Source of the DNA: Rapana venosa
Taxonomy: Eukaryota > Mollusca > Gastropoda > Neogastropoda > Muricidae
Reading direction: 5' to 3'
DNA: 64,000 nt
NCBI GenBank assembly: GCA_028751875.1
Contig: CM054140.1
Span: forward strand, 46,044,895 to 46,108,894
Shown here in pieces: positions 47,301-58,900 of this stretch (the stretch's first letter is position 1; every line of letters starts with the position of its first letter). Below the pieces are notes generated by a model. That model searched no databases and was not told the origin of the DNA. It saw nothing but the letters and a program-made list of their open reading frames with translations. The translations under genes were made by a program, and so were the position numbers.

Positions 47301-49857
47301 CACTGTAGAGGCACCTGTTTTAGGGAATTTTCCTCTGAACTTGTACTGACTCCACTCTCCCCAAAGTTTTTCGGATGAAACTATATTTATAAACCAAGGC
47401 CCTGTAAGCAAACATGCGAAGAACATCTTGCACACACATTAAAAATGCTTTCTACCTTTTAGGTAGGCCATTCTGAGCCAGTAAGAATGGCTGAAAAATA
47501 CTGATTAAAAAATGTATGCACAAGTGTCTTGTTTAAGAAAAAAGGACAGGGCACAGGTTTTTGTTCTTCTCTCGCTGTCTAACATAGACATTTGACACTC
47601 ACAAGACTAAATCAGGACATAAGTCCCACCCTATCCTTAACTCAATGAGGTTGTGCCGAATCTTAAGATTTGGTGTCCCTCCCCTTCACTATGCGTGCCG
47701 AAGCTTAAGATCCGGCGGAATTACGATTTTTAAAAAAATACACTAAGCGACGTTCAACTGAAGTGAAAGTATGCTGTCCTGTAGGGCAATTATTTTTTTA
47801 AACACAGTTGCTTCCCTTGACCATAAGCCTGCCTAGTTTGTGTGTGTTGGCTATTTTCTTTGATACGCTGACAAGAGTATTCTTTGGGATTTCAGGCTCT
47901 CCAGAGTTATGAATAAAAATTTTAAAATTGTCATCAAACAGCTGTACAGCGAGGCCACCAGTGCAGTGTACTACAACAACAACATTGGAGAATGGTTTCG
48001 AACAACAGTTGGAGTAAGGCAGGGCTGTCTACTCTCACCCACTCTTTTCAACATCTTCCTTGAGAGAATCATGGCTGATGCACTGGAACATCATGAAGGA
48101 TCAGTCAGCATTGGTGGCAGAACGATCACAAACCTCCGCTTCGCAGATGACATTGATGGAATAGCAGGATCAGAAAAAGAGCTTTCCAGCCTAACAGAAC
48201 ACTTGAATAAGGCCTCCAAAACATACGCATGGAAATCAGTGCAGAGAAGACCAAACTGATGACTAATAACACCAACGGCATTAGCATGATATCAGGGTTA
48301 ATGACCAGAAGCTGGAAACAGTTCAAAGCTTCAAGTACCTGGGAGCCATTGTATCAGACCAGGGATCCAAGCCAGAAGTAGTATGCAGGACTGCACAGAC
48401 AATAACAGCACTGTCAAAACTAAACACCATCTGGAGAGATAAAAATATCTCACTTATCTCCAAGATCAGACTTATGCGCTCCCTTGTCATACCCATATTT
48501 CTGTATGCCTGTGAATCATGGACCCTGACTGCAGATTTGGAGAGAAGAGTACAGGCGGTGGAGATGAGATGCTTTCAGAGACTCCTTGGCATCTCCTATA
48601 AAGACCACATAAGCAATGAAAGCGTGCATAACAGAATCCAGCAAACCATTGGACCCTATGAGAACCTTCTAACGATCGTGAAAAAGCGTAAACTTAAATG
48701 GTATGGGCATGTCACAAGATCCAAAGGACTTGCAAAGACAGTTTTACAAGGCACTGTCCAAGGAGGAAGAAGAAGAGGCAGACCAAGGAAGAGCTGGGAG
48801 GATAACATCAGCGAATGGACAGGCCTAGAACTCAACAAAACCCTGAGAAAGGCAGAACAGAGAGAGGAATGGAGGGAACTGGTTGTTGAGTCTTTGAGGG
48901 TGCCCCCATGGTCGTCAGACTACGGGACAGATAGAGATTATGCAAAAAGTGACATCAGATGGATTCAGCCAACCTCAGGGAACTTTACTTTGGTGAAAAA
49001 CCATCACATTGTTTCAAGGGGACTAGTTGATGAACAGTTCAAGCCATGTAAGATAAGCAGCCCTAATTTTCAAAACTTTTCATTTTTCATCATTCAGTGA
49101 CATATTTTGAAAAATGTTTTAAAAAATAACTAGTCATCTATTGAAAAACTGTGTAACAATCTCAAAAGTACACATAATACACTTTTCAATGATGTATAAT
49201 CTTATGTCTTCATTACGTTGGGTAAATCAGCCGAATAAAATTTAAAAAAAAAAAAAAAGCCAAAACCACGTGTCATCACAAAATGAAAGGAACCATTTCA
49301 CCACGACTCCAATGAGTTAACGTCATGCAAGCCGTTCTGTAGAACCTGAGTTTCCCTTTTTGATTGTTATTATTTCTGCTTTTACACTAGTTAGTTATAG
49401 TGAGTAGTTACATTATAATATTGATCGCTTTACTGTTAGTGTTCATAACATTAATTGCGCTGTTAATTTTGTTATGCTTGTGGTTGAAAATTAGTATCTG
49501 AATCACACATGTTCATTCACTTTTTCTCTTTCTCCCTCTGTTTCACTCCCTCCCTCACATTCATGCATGTGTGCGCATGCACACACGTGTGAATGCATGC
49601 ATCCATAGAAATACACAGACACTAGTACAAAAACGTACTTGCATGCATGTACTGTAATACATTTCCGACACAAATGCATCGAGTACACACATTTGGACCC
49701 ATACACTCGGCTTTCTCCTTTTTGTTTTTGTTAGATGTTTATTATCATTATTTTGAAGATTACTTACACACACAAACAGTAATATAGGGCTTACCTTGCC
49801 ACCAATTCTGACTTGGTCAGCCTTTGCTTGCAACTGCTTCAACTTTTCTGGGTTCAT
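42827..49857 (-). CDS. BTF3: BTF3 / BTF3L4, beta subunit of the nascent polypeptide-associated complex (complete coding region, 6 exons)
   Basis: NAC-beta pairs with NAC-alpha at the ribosomal exit tunnel, shields nascent chains and helps control ER targeting. Coding exons in transcript order: 49795-49857, 45490-45603, 44824-44932, 44419-44508, 43493-43552 and 42827-42873. They join in phase to 160 aa, the usual length of BTF3L4. [20 protein letters not shown] is the conserved ribosome-binding N-terminus, followed by the basic stretch [12 protein letters not shown]. The NAC domain includes [16 protein letters not shown] and [20 protein letters not shown]. The acidic tail ends in [11 protein letters not shown]. 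The ATG exon begins at an acceptor near 49865, so at least one non-coding 5' exon lies upstream, probably toward NASP. A damaged LINE sits in intron 1. Whether this is BTF3 or its vertebrate duplicate BTF3L4 cannot be told in an invertebrate. Confidence 0.95.
44324..44370. repeat. (GA)n microsatellite
   Basis: About 23 GA units in BTF3 intron 4, about 50 bp from coding exon 4. Confidence 0.92.
46870..47220 (-). mobile_element. SINE family A, full length (best reference copy)
   Basis: On the minus strand the head reads GGGATAGCCTAGTGGTTAGA followed by B box GGGTTCGATTCCCG. The body includes TTAACATCAGTGCAGACTCC, AACATCTTGCGCACACGTTA, TTTTCGTAAGAGTAGGCCAT and GGGAACAGATGAC. The 3' end is TTATTTTATTATCCTCGATA. 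Length is about 350 bp. It lies in BTF3 intron 1. Confidence 0.85.
47236..47545 (+). mobile_element. SINE family A, plus-strand partner
   Basis: Begins GGATGGGATAGCCTGGTGGTT only about 15-20 bp from the head of the minus-strand copy. It continues with CGAGCCACTGTAGAGGCACC, a TTTTTCGGATGAAACTATA block, AAGAACATCTTGCACACA and TAGGTAGGCCATTC. The two form a head-to-head pair. Confidence 0.78.
47896..48940 (+). mobile_element. 5'-truncated LINE with frameshifted reverse transcriptase
   Basis: Same family as the LINE near the left edge. It starts inside the RT palm ([20 protein letters not shown]), continues with [20 protein letters not shown], and keeps an intact catalytic box RFADDI near 48140. 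A one-base frameshift at about 48226 and another before 48300 break the frame. It resumes with [16 protein letters not shown] and ends with [20 protein letters not shown] near 48830. The insertion lies in BTF3 intron 1 on the opposite strand. It is a dead 5'-truncated copy. Confidence 0.88.
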
Positions 49858-50289
49858 TATGGGATCTGTGGACAGAAAAGCATTCAGGTTTTAGGTTTAT
49901 CATCTGACTGGTCATGACACTGGATGAATATTTATTATTATCAGCAGAACCTACCAGTCAACGGCTCTAGCATTAATATTTAAAAAATGAAATAAAACCC
50001 AACAAATTTTCAAGCTTACCTTTAAAATGACAAATTACTATTAATTAGTGTTATTTGCAGAGCATGGGGTTTTTTGTGTATATTTACAGCAGGATGTGTA
50101 CATATGTGTATGATGCAGTACAATCTATAGTATTCACTTCCTCAAAAATATAAATCCCAGCACGGCAGCAGGAAGGGTACTGTTTTATCTTTTTCATTTT
50201 TACATGGATGTCTCACAGTCACAGGGTTCAAAATATATCATATGATCTGATACTGTGTACACATACAGAGACACATGCAAAAGTTACAA

Positions 50290-50660
50290 ACATTGTGGGA
50301 ACAACATAAATTTTCGAGAGTTTTCTACAGTATGTAAGGGAATGCTTTGTCACAGTTTGTGATATATTTGATACAAACGAGTGTGAACATTGCGGGAACA
50401 ACATAAATTTTCCAGAGTTTTCTACAGTATGTAAGGGAATGCTTTGTCACAGTTTGTGATAGATTTAATACGAATGAGTGTAAACATTGCGGGAACAACA
50501 AATTTTCGAGAGTTTTCTACAGTATGTAAGGGAATGCTTTGTCACAGTTTGTGATAGATCTGATACGAATGAGTGTAAACATTGCGGGAACAACATAAAT
50601 TTTCGAGAGTTTTCTACAGTATGTAAGGGAATGCTTTGTCACAGTTTGTAATAGATTTAA
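50290..50660. repeat. 97-bp minisatellite, about 3.8 units
   Basis: GGGAACAACATAAATTTT-type starts lie at about 50295, 50392, 50489 and 50584. Each is followed by GAGTTTTCTACAGTATGTAA, GGGAATGCTTTGTCACAG and a variable ATACGAATGAGTGT. The third unit is two bases shorter. Confidence 0.9.
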
Positions 50661-51385
50661 AATGGCAGTGTGTGCCATGAGGTTGCAATTTTGTTTATGC
50701 CAACCTGTGGTATACAGCCCACAGCTGATGGCAACTAATTTGTGGTACTACTACTAGTGTGTGTAAAGCCCCTTACAGTTAATAGTTACAGTTCTAGGAG
50801 GAAACACTTTCCCCACAAAAGTACATGTTCATACATAAAAACTCCCCACAACATTTTCTTATATAATCTTTTATTACATTTTCATTACAAAAAAAATAGT
50901 TGCACAGCTGCCAACCTGTGAGACTCAAAAACAGGAATTCTGGTGGGGGGTGGGTTCAGGAGGGGATCATAGGCTCCCTCGCATAAAAGCTGAAGCACTT
51001 TTTATATTTAGACAAGCAAATTTCTCATCTCCTGAAATGAAAACAATAGTTTTTTTCTTTCAAAACACACACACAAAAGAAATATACCATTCCATTAAGC
51101 AAAACTACTTACAGATTCAACCAGACTGAAGGAGTAACAATTCTGGTATTCACATTGCCAATATCTGAATATGAGAATGGAGATTTCTTCTATGTACTAA
51201 AGTTAACACTTTGTTAACAGTTCACTTGGACTGGATCCTCTGGCAGCTGACGACATAACACACCCAAAAATATGAAAGAAGAAAATTAACCTACTAACCC
51301 TTCTGCCCCCCTCCCCCCCCCAAAAAAAAAATGTTCTGGACATCTCCTTAAAGTCAGGCTAAACAGTAAACCCTTTTTTTCCCCC

Positions 51386-51668
51386 TCACCATTTGGGAGG
51401 ATTTTTCAACAAGTCAGTCATGGTTGAACTTCTGCTGGTAGCAAAATCATATTGTTCAGCATGTCTCATTGTCTGTGCCGAGAGACCCCCTGAAGTCCGT
51501 TTTGTTTTTTCGGACCTGGCTGAATAGCCGCTCACAACTGGCATTGCTGTGAGGCAGGGACAGGATTCCCAACATGCAGTGAGCCACTCTATCAAAGGCC
51601 AACATGCCAAAGCGTTTTTCTTTAGCCAGCAAAGCCCACTTCTGGTCTTCTCTTCCAGTCTGTCCCAA
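51386..51668 (-). mobile_element. Remnant of a hAT-type transposase, C-terminal dimerisation region
   Basis: The minus strand reads LGILSLPHSNASCERLFSQV and then RKNKTDFRGSLGTD, matching the conserved hAT C-terminal dimerisation motif (SNA.CER.FS). A frameshift follows; the other frame continues MRHAEQYDFATSRSS. Only this fragment is recognisable and no inverted ends were located. It lies between BTF3 and NASP. Confidence 0.7.
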
Positions 51669-52214
51669 TCATGTCACTTATTTCTCAAGTACAAGGCCTC
51701 TTGCAAGATGAGGTAAACCAAGAGAACAACAGAGCAGGATGAGCCCCCTTTATTAATTATTATGAAGAGGGCTTGAAGGAGCGAATCAGAAAATCTTGTG
51801 GCCCCTGGGGTAGCCTACCAACATGGTGATCGCCACAGGAACTGACACGGAAAAACTAGTTTCTGTGATTGGTCAAAAGTGAGGCACTTAGCCAACCAGA
51901 AGCATCAACGGAGAACTTCAGCAGAAGTAGCACTTAATTTTAGAGATTATACAAACGACAGTTGCAATGGCACACTGTTTGTTCAAAATTGCGCTGTCCA
52001 TGATTTTTTGCGTCCGTTAAGGCGCACTGCCCAAATCATTTTGCCCAAATCATTTTGCAGCATTTTTTTTTTAAATGCAGGAATCCTGCAAGGGCTAACT
52101 CTAGAATCAACACTACAACTGTACTCACCAATACATTTTTTTACTACAGTCTACAATGAGCTTAAAGTTTATGTAGGTTAGTGGTTACTGAGTCATCAAT
52201 AAGGTATTTTAGCA

Positions 52215-52475
52215 AAAAATTTTTTATTGAGGATAATTGAATACTCTGAATACCCAATCAGCACTGTGTGTTCTGAATAACTCAATCAGCACTGTGCGTT
52301 CTTACATCCAATCCCCATCATGGCCCATATAAGAATGTGCATTGGGTTTTGTGAATTTTCTATTTTTTTGTAGAGCTTCCCTTCAGCACACAATGTCAAT
52401 GGCTTTCTCTTGGAAGGGCAGAACAGGTTAACATGTGAGCAAGATGTTCTGCATGCATTCATTCTTCTGTTGTTG
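52215..52475 (-). mobile_element. SINE family A, diverged minus-strand copy
   Basis: ATTGAGGATAATTGAATAC, ACATCCAATCCCCAT, TTTGTGAATTTTC, AACATGTGAGCAAGATGTTC and TGCATGCATTC are the family A 3' half read on the minus strand, with one internal duplication of ATCAGCACTGTG. Confidence 0.6.
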
Positions 52476-53322
52476 AAATTTAATTCCTGCTATTTCTACG
52501 GATCCATGGAAGCAGCATGCATTCAGTGTCATGATTCACGTTGTGGGAACCATGACATTGTGATCTTACCAAAACTGGTGTCGCTAATAATAGATGCTTT
52601 CTAATAATGTTCCTTGTTCTAGTTTTGAATAACACTCTGACGAACGTTCTGTCCAGAATAAATGAAGTAAAAACTACTAAAGTGTTCTCTCCAGTTCCAC
52701 AGAAAACCTATAAATTTAGACAAGCAGGCTACAATAGTTTCACAAGCCTTTGTCAGTTCCGACTTAGTCGAGTCAGTGTTTTTCTGTACGGTTACGGAAA
52801 CACAGTTTGAGGCCCACCATCATGAAACTAGTGGCTTCAAAGAACAAACGTTAGGTTTTAATCTAATACACACATAAACAAGAAAAATAAACTGTAAACA
52901 CAATATTACGTTTACAACTGTTTGTAGTCAAGAGAAGTCCTCTCCCACGAGGATCCCAGTATGGCCGCTTCAATGCAAAAAGATCGTGATGTCATCAGTT
53001 TAAGGGCACATACACACATATAATCTAAAACAAAAATAAATGTACGTGCAACCTGTGCTGAGCATTTTTTCTAAAAATCGACCAAAGAAACAAACAATTA
53101 AGTTATGATTAATTGAAGTAACAATAACTATTTATATTTGTAAACATTATGGATATTATGGACCAAAACAATACTTTTATTAGGGTTTAGAGAGTAGTGT
53201 GTAGTGGAGTAGAGGAAGAAGACCGCGCGAATTCCCACGATTTGCACGAAGGCTATCTGTACGTTTGTGTGGTGAGTGAGTTAAGTTTGTTTTGTGAATA
53301 TCGGAACAAATAAAACAGTGCA

Positions 53323-55854
53323 ATGTCTTCAGAAGCAGGGGAAGGTTCTTCTTCGTCAACCGCACCGAAAAAAGAACAGTAAGTACTAAGTGGCTCGCTG
53401 GCGTTTTTTCTTTGTTCATTGTTGTGTACTTTCACAGTATTACTATTAGGCCTAGGCCAACAGTATCCGATCGCTGACATGTCTTTGACATTGTTCTAGC
53501 CATGTGGTATGAATTTGCCATTCCCAATCAATAGTAGCGTGACTGAAAAAAAATGAGTAGGACTACTCTTGCCTTTAATTCAAGACTTAATGTCCAGTTG
53601 CTCAAGTAGGCCCACTGATCTCTTAGGCCAATATTTTTTTAATACATTTAATTTTATTCTTTTATTTCGAGGATAATGGAAGAAGTACTCAATGACTCGT
53701 GCTTTTTAACACCCGGTCCCCGTGTGTATGCAGTTTTGAAAATGTCATCCCTTCCCATCTAATCTATACTATACTACTTACTACTACTAGGCTAGTAATG
53801 TATTGTAGTAATGTAGTAATATGTATTAATAATGAACTATTATATTACCAGGCCTATGCTGGATAAAGATTTCTGAAGATGGTGTAGTACTGTAGTGTTT
53901 ATAGGTAAACCATTATTATTTGCATGAAAAGATTGAAAAACTTAAACCAGTTAATCTTAAAGCAAAGATATATAATACATATATAATATATCGGATAACA
54001 TGCAACTTACAAGTTTGCGCATTATTTGTTCTGATAATATGGAAAACGTCAGACCACCCTACGAAAAGTCATGAAGCAGGAATTGTACAGACTACAGTAG
54101 TACAGTTATTCATATTGAGTTAATTCAGCAGAGCAAGGGTCATTCAAGCAGGGGCTTTCAAGTTTTGGACATGAAACTTGAAAATATGAATCACACTACT
54201 TACGATTTCACTTGATCCACGGTTAGACTGGTGCTCTGTTCGTGGTTCCTATACTTGAAAAACTTGGGATAATTACTGATCATCATCATCATGTGTAGCC
54301 AGCAAAGATCTAACTTTAATTTTGGCACTTTGGTTCATGTAGGCTAGGTGGGAATTTCCAATGATTAGTCTGGTGCAAACTTGTGCACTCTATATGCCAG
54401 GCAATATTATGTACCACTTGCTATGCTCATGTCCTTGTTACTCAGAAATTACTAAATCAGTATACTAGTAAATAGGAGGCACCGTGGTCGAGTGGTTTAG
54501 GCAGTCAACTCGTGATCCAGAGGTCACGGGTTCGATCCCCGCTCGGCTCGGTGTTGTGCCCTTGGGAAAGACACTTTACTCCTATTTTCCTCACTCCACC
54601 CAGGTGTACAAGTGGGTACCAGCTCTGCTGGGGAAGTATCTGGCGACAGACTAGCGTCCTGTCACAGGGGTGGTGAAAAACCATCAGTTCGCTTAACGCT
54701 ACAGAAACGGGATAAGCTCCGGCTCTATGGGCCTTCTGGCTCGAAAGAACATACTTTATACTAAGTAAATGAATAAATAATCCTGATATTCTGCCCAATG
54801 ACAGTAATATAGATTGCTTTCAGGCAAGCTCAAAGTGAGTAGTGAGCATGATATTTCTTTACAAAAATGTATTTTAAAGGGTTAAATATAGATGAAAATT
54901 ATACACTATGTTCATCACCTCCCCAGTGAGTAAAGTTTTAAGTTTATCTTTTCATGGCTGCTAATGCTATGCTGCTTTATATTAAGATGTTTTGTAAATA
55001 TAAGTATACTGTCGTGATTTTGTACATTCTGTAGAACTAGAAAGTGTCGGCGATGGCAGTGGAACTGACAGAAATTCCTGAGAAGTGAATAAAAGATCAT
55101 TCTTGCAGTGTGCCTTATGATGATAAACGTGGTTTGTTTGTATTTTTGGACAGTGTTTCATGCTCTTTTTCTTTCTGTTAAATTTTTTTTATAGGACAGT
55201 TGAATGTTTTTCACTGCAATTTAATCAGATGTGATCTCTCTTCTCTCTGTCACACACACACTTTCACTCTTCAGTTTGCGCATGTGCATTTATTTATTTT
55301 TATATTGAGGATAATGGAATAAGCACTCGTGTGCTTTTTCTTTACATCCACGATCCAGTCCCCGTGTGTATGCAGTTTGTAAATGTTGTCACCTGTTCCC
55401 TCTGGTACACAATGGCCTTTTTCGAAAAGCAAACAGGATTTAACGTGTGTGGAAGATGTTCAGCGTGCATTTGCACACAGGGCCTCGGTTATAGTCTCAT
55501 CTGGACCTCAGGGGAGAGTGGCGTCTGCACTGATGTTAACTCTAGGGAAAAAAATCTTGAACGGGATTCAAACCTGGGTCATCAGGTTGCAAGTGCAATG
55601 TTCTAACCACTAATCTATCCTGTCCCCCTGTGCATACATCATGTAATATATATAGGATATGTTTGTTTTACAAGATTCAGCGCTATAGAAATACCATACA
55701 TTATTATTATTATACCAGTATACACAGGTGTACACACATACATGTGATGTACATCACGTCACACACAGTGACACACACTTCTTGTAAACTCTGAGTCTCT
55801 GTCTCTCTCTCACATCTCACACACCCACATACAGTGCACACACACACACCACAC

Positions 55855-55917
<63 letters not shown>

Positions 55918-58900
55918 ACATCATCACTCACACTCACTCACTCACTCACTCACACTATCTCTCTCTCTCTCTCTCTTTCACATAAGAAAAAACAAAGTAC
56001 TTATTCCATTATCCTCGAAATAAAAGGGAAAAAAAGAAAACGCACACACACATACTTAAAATGATCACGTGTACATTTTTATTTTGCAGGATGGAGGCTC
56101 AAGCTAAAGCAGAAAATTTACTGGCCCAGGGGAAGCGCAATCTCATCTGTCGTGAAATTCCTCTGGCAGTGCAGCAGTTTCAGGATGCCTGTCAGATACT
56201 GTGAGTTCTTTTAAACTTTTCTCTTTTGAAGCATTGTTCTAAGAGAGAAAGTGGAACGAGAGGGGCAATTTTCAAGATCATTGCCTTCAACTTCAGATAG
56301 GAATGTTATTCTAGACTTAGAAAAAAATCTATACTTTAAAAAAACCACCAACACTACTAGTATAATGATAAAATTGTGTAGTGCTGTGTTTAATCAAATA
56401 AATCTTATAAAATCAGATTTAGTGAGATTTTGTGTATGTGTGTAATTTAAGCATTGTGAAGCTGACAGCTTTTATTGGGGTGGAAAATTTTGTAGCATTT
56501 TTTAAAAAAAACTCCAGGCAATATTCACTTCCCTCAACAAAAAGCGACCATCACTTTGGAGTGTTAAAAGCTGTGGATACTGCTGAACTTTGCGCAGATT
56601 TACATGTGTAAGAAAGAATGGCTGACAGTGGTTACTTTTGTCCAGTCTCAATTGTGACAATGATAATGTAATTTGTAAACACACTAAAAATCAGTCATTA
56701 ACGATGAGTTGCTTTTCCTACAGGTCAAAAGAGTTTGGTGAAATGGCCCGGGAATGTGCAGAGGCCTACTTCAGCTATGGCAGTGCTCTGTTGGATCTGT
56801 CCAGGATGGAACAAGATGTCTTAGGCAATGCCCTGGATGGAGGTAAGAAGGAAAAGTAAAACTAAATTTTTTTTCGAGTGTGGATACTTGAAATTGACTG
56901 CCAAATGGATTTTGAGGTATACAACTGTAACTGCTGAGTGGAATACTTGGAATACAAATTTGATGTTGAATGATGCCATCAGCCAGTCTTTGAAACATGT
57001 GGACAGATGTGAGATTTATTGAATCATAACCTTTGTTGTTAATGAAAATAGCTGGCTATGATCATATTGGTTTTCACAGCAATTGTTGATCAAGGTGTAA
57101 CATGATTTCATGGACGGGGTATACTTGTATTATGACCAACAAAATTGGGCACTGACTTCAGGCATGGATGGTTTTATTTACAGTTGACGTGGATGCTGAA
57201 GAAGAAGAGGGCCCAAGCAACAAAGAACAGTTTGAAACCACCGAAAAAGTTGATGGTAAAGGGGTGACAGGCATCTTTTGTGTGTGTGTGAATATTTGTT
57301 GTATTTTTGTTTGAAAAAGTTCTGTATGCAGTCTTGCTAGTGGGCAGTATTCATGGCTTTTGTCTTAAGCTTTTTTTTTCTTTTCTGTGTGGTTTCTTAA
57401 CAAAAAAAGCAATGTATCCGAGTTATTTTGTGCTGTCTGATTTATGTTAGTATAGAATCATTAGAATGGCAAAGGACGAGATCAGCCATTTGCAGAAAAG
57501 TTTACATGAAGATTTAAATGATTGCATCATGATCCATCCAGATGTATTTTGCCCTCCAGTTAGCTTAATCAGACTTGTGCTAACTCCTGAATGATGTAGA
57601 CACTTTATTTTTAGAATTTGTTTCATTTTATCATATTAAAATCACTAGCAGGAGATAAAAATTTATCCCTCAAGAAGAAATCTTTTTTTATAAAAAAGTT
57701 AACATAAGAAAAAGCTGAGCAAAGCATGATCCAAACTATATTCTCACCCATAATATATTGGAATGCTGTCAGAGTCTGTGCAGGAGCAGGCTTCTGAGTT
57801 TTGGACTCCAGGTTGAATGCATTGGCTGAATTGGCAAGCTTGATATCAGACTGAGACTGGAGAGCAAAATCGTCATTTTGTTCTTTGACATTAAATGTTC
57901 AAAATGTTTTCAGTTATGTGTATCTGCTCATGATTTTCAGGATGTCAGATTGTAATATCTTGAAATTTCATGATTAGTTGTTCAGAGTAGGTGTCTGTGT
58001 ATAATTATGGTAAGATTGGAATCGATTTCTGATACTTCCAACAACAAAACTGATGGAAAACAATTTTCAGAACACCAGTAAAATAGCCCTTGTTGACAGG
58101 AGAACTAGTTTCTGTTTCTTGTTTCCAGAGTGTTAAGATAGCAGAGCATAAAGCATAGCAACCAAGGTGACCATTTGTGAACACTTGTTGGTATTGTTTG
58201 TGGATGTCTTTAGAAGAAGAACGTATGGAGCTGAGGCTAAAGGTGGTGAAAGCGATGTCAGAGGAAGAAATCAGAAATCAGGCTTTACTTGCCACTGGGC
58301 AAATACCGAAAGACGAATCAAAATCTGAAGAAGCAAGTTTGGCAGACGGCGTGAAGGCTGAGGAAACAGATGCTGAAATGACAGACGGTCAAGAAAAACA
58401 GGAAGACATGGAGACTGGAGAAGAAGAAAATGTAGTTGAAGAAGGTTCGGACAGTTGTGAGAAGCCAAGTTCCATTGAGAAGAAAGTGGCTGAAATAGAC
58501 ATTGAAGAGGCTGCAGATGAGGTTGATGGAGGAGGGGACACAGGTGATGGAAATGTGTTCAATCTTCCACCAATGTTTGTTCACCTCACATGTTCTCTGT
58601 ATTTTCTTCAGCACATTTGTTGAAGCAAGTCCACTTGCATGTTGCATTTTTATTTGGATCCTACCACTCCGTTGCTTTCTCACCTTTTGCTTTTTGAGTC
58701 CAAAGGACATAGCTCAGCTGAAAAACACTGATTTATGAATTCCATTGTTCTTTAAAAACATACTAGATAATAGCTAGGCTTAACATTTTTGGAGTTGTAA
58801 CACTTTTTGACAACAGTGTGTATGGTTTTAAGGTTTGTGTGGTATCTGTTACAATTGGCATTATTGAAACCTTTGTTTCATGTTTGTTTCAAGTTATTTA

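Larger units (their letters stand above)
49866..53322. promoter_or_regulatory. Divergent promoter interval, BTF3 / NASP
   Basis: About 3.4 kb between the BTF3 ATG exon and the NASP start. BTF3 must have a non-coding first exon here. The best promoter-like parts are 52915-53000, with a CRE-like TGATGTCATCA at 52987-52997 and GTATGGCCGC, and 53165-53322, with GACCGCGCGAATTCCCACG upstream of NASP. The rest holds a 97-bp minisatellite, a hAT remnant and a minus-strand SINE A copy. Confidence 0.4.

Noticed and set aside
54476..54545. A functional tRNA gene
   Set aside because: The A and B boxes are good, but the sequence continues into a conserved SINE core and tail, and the acceptor stem does not close.
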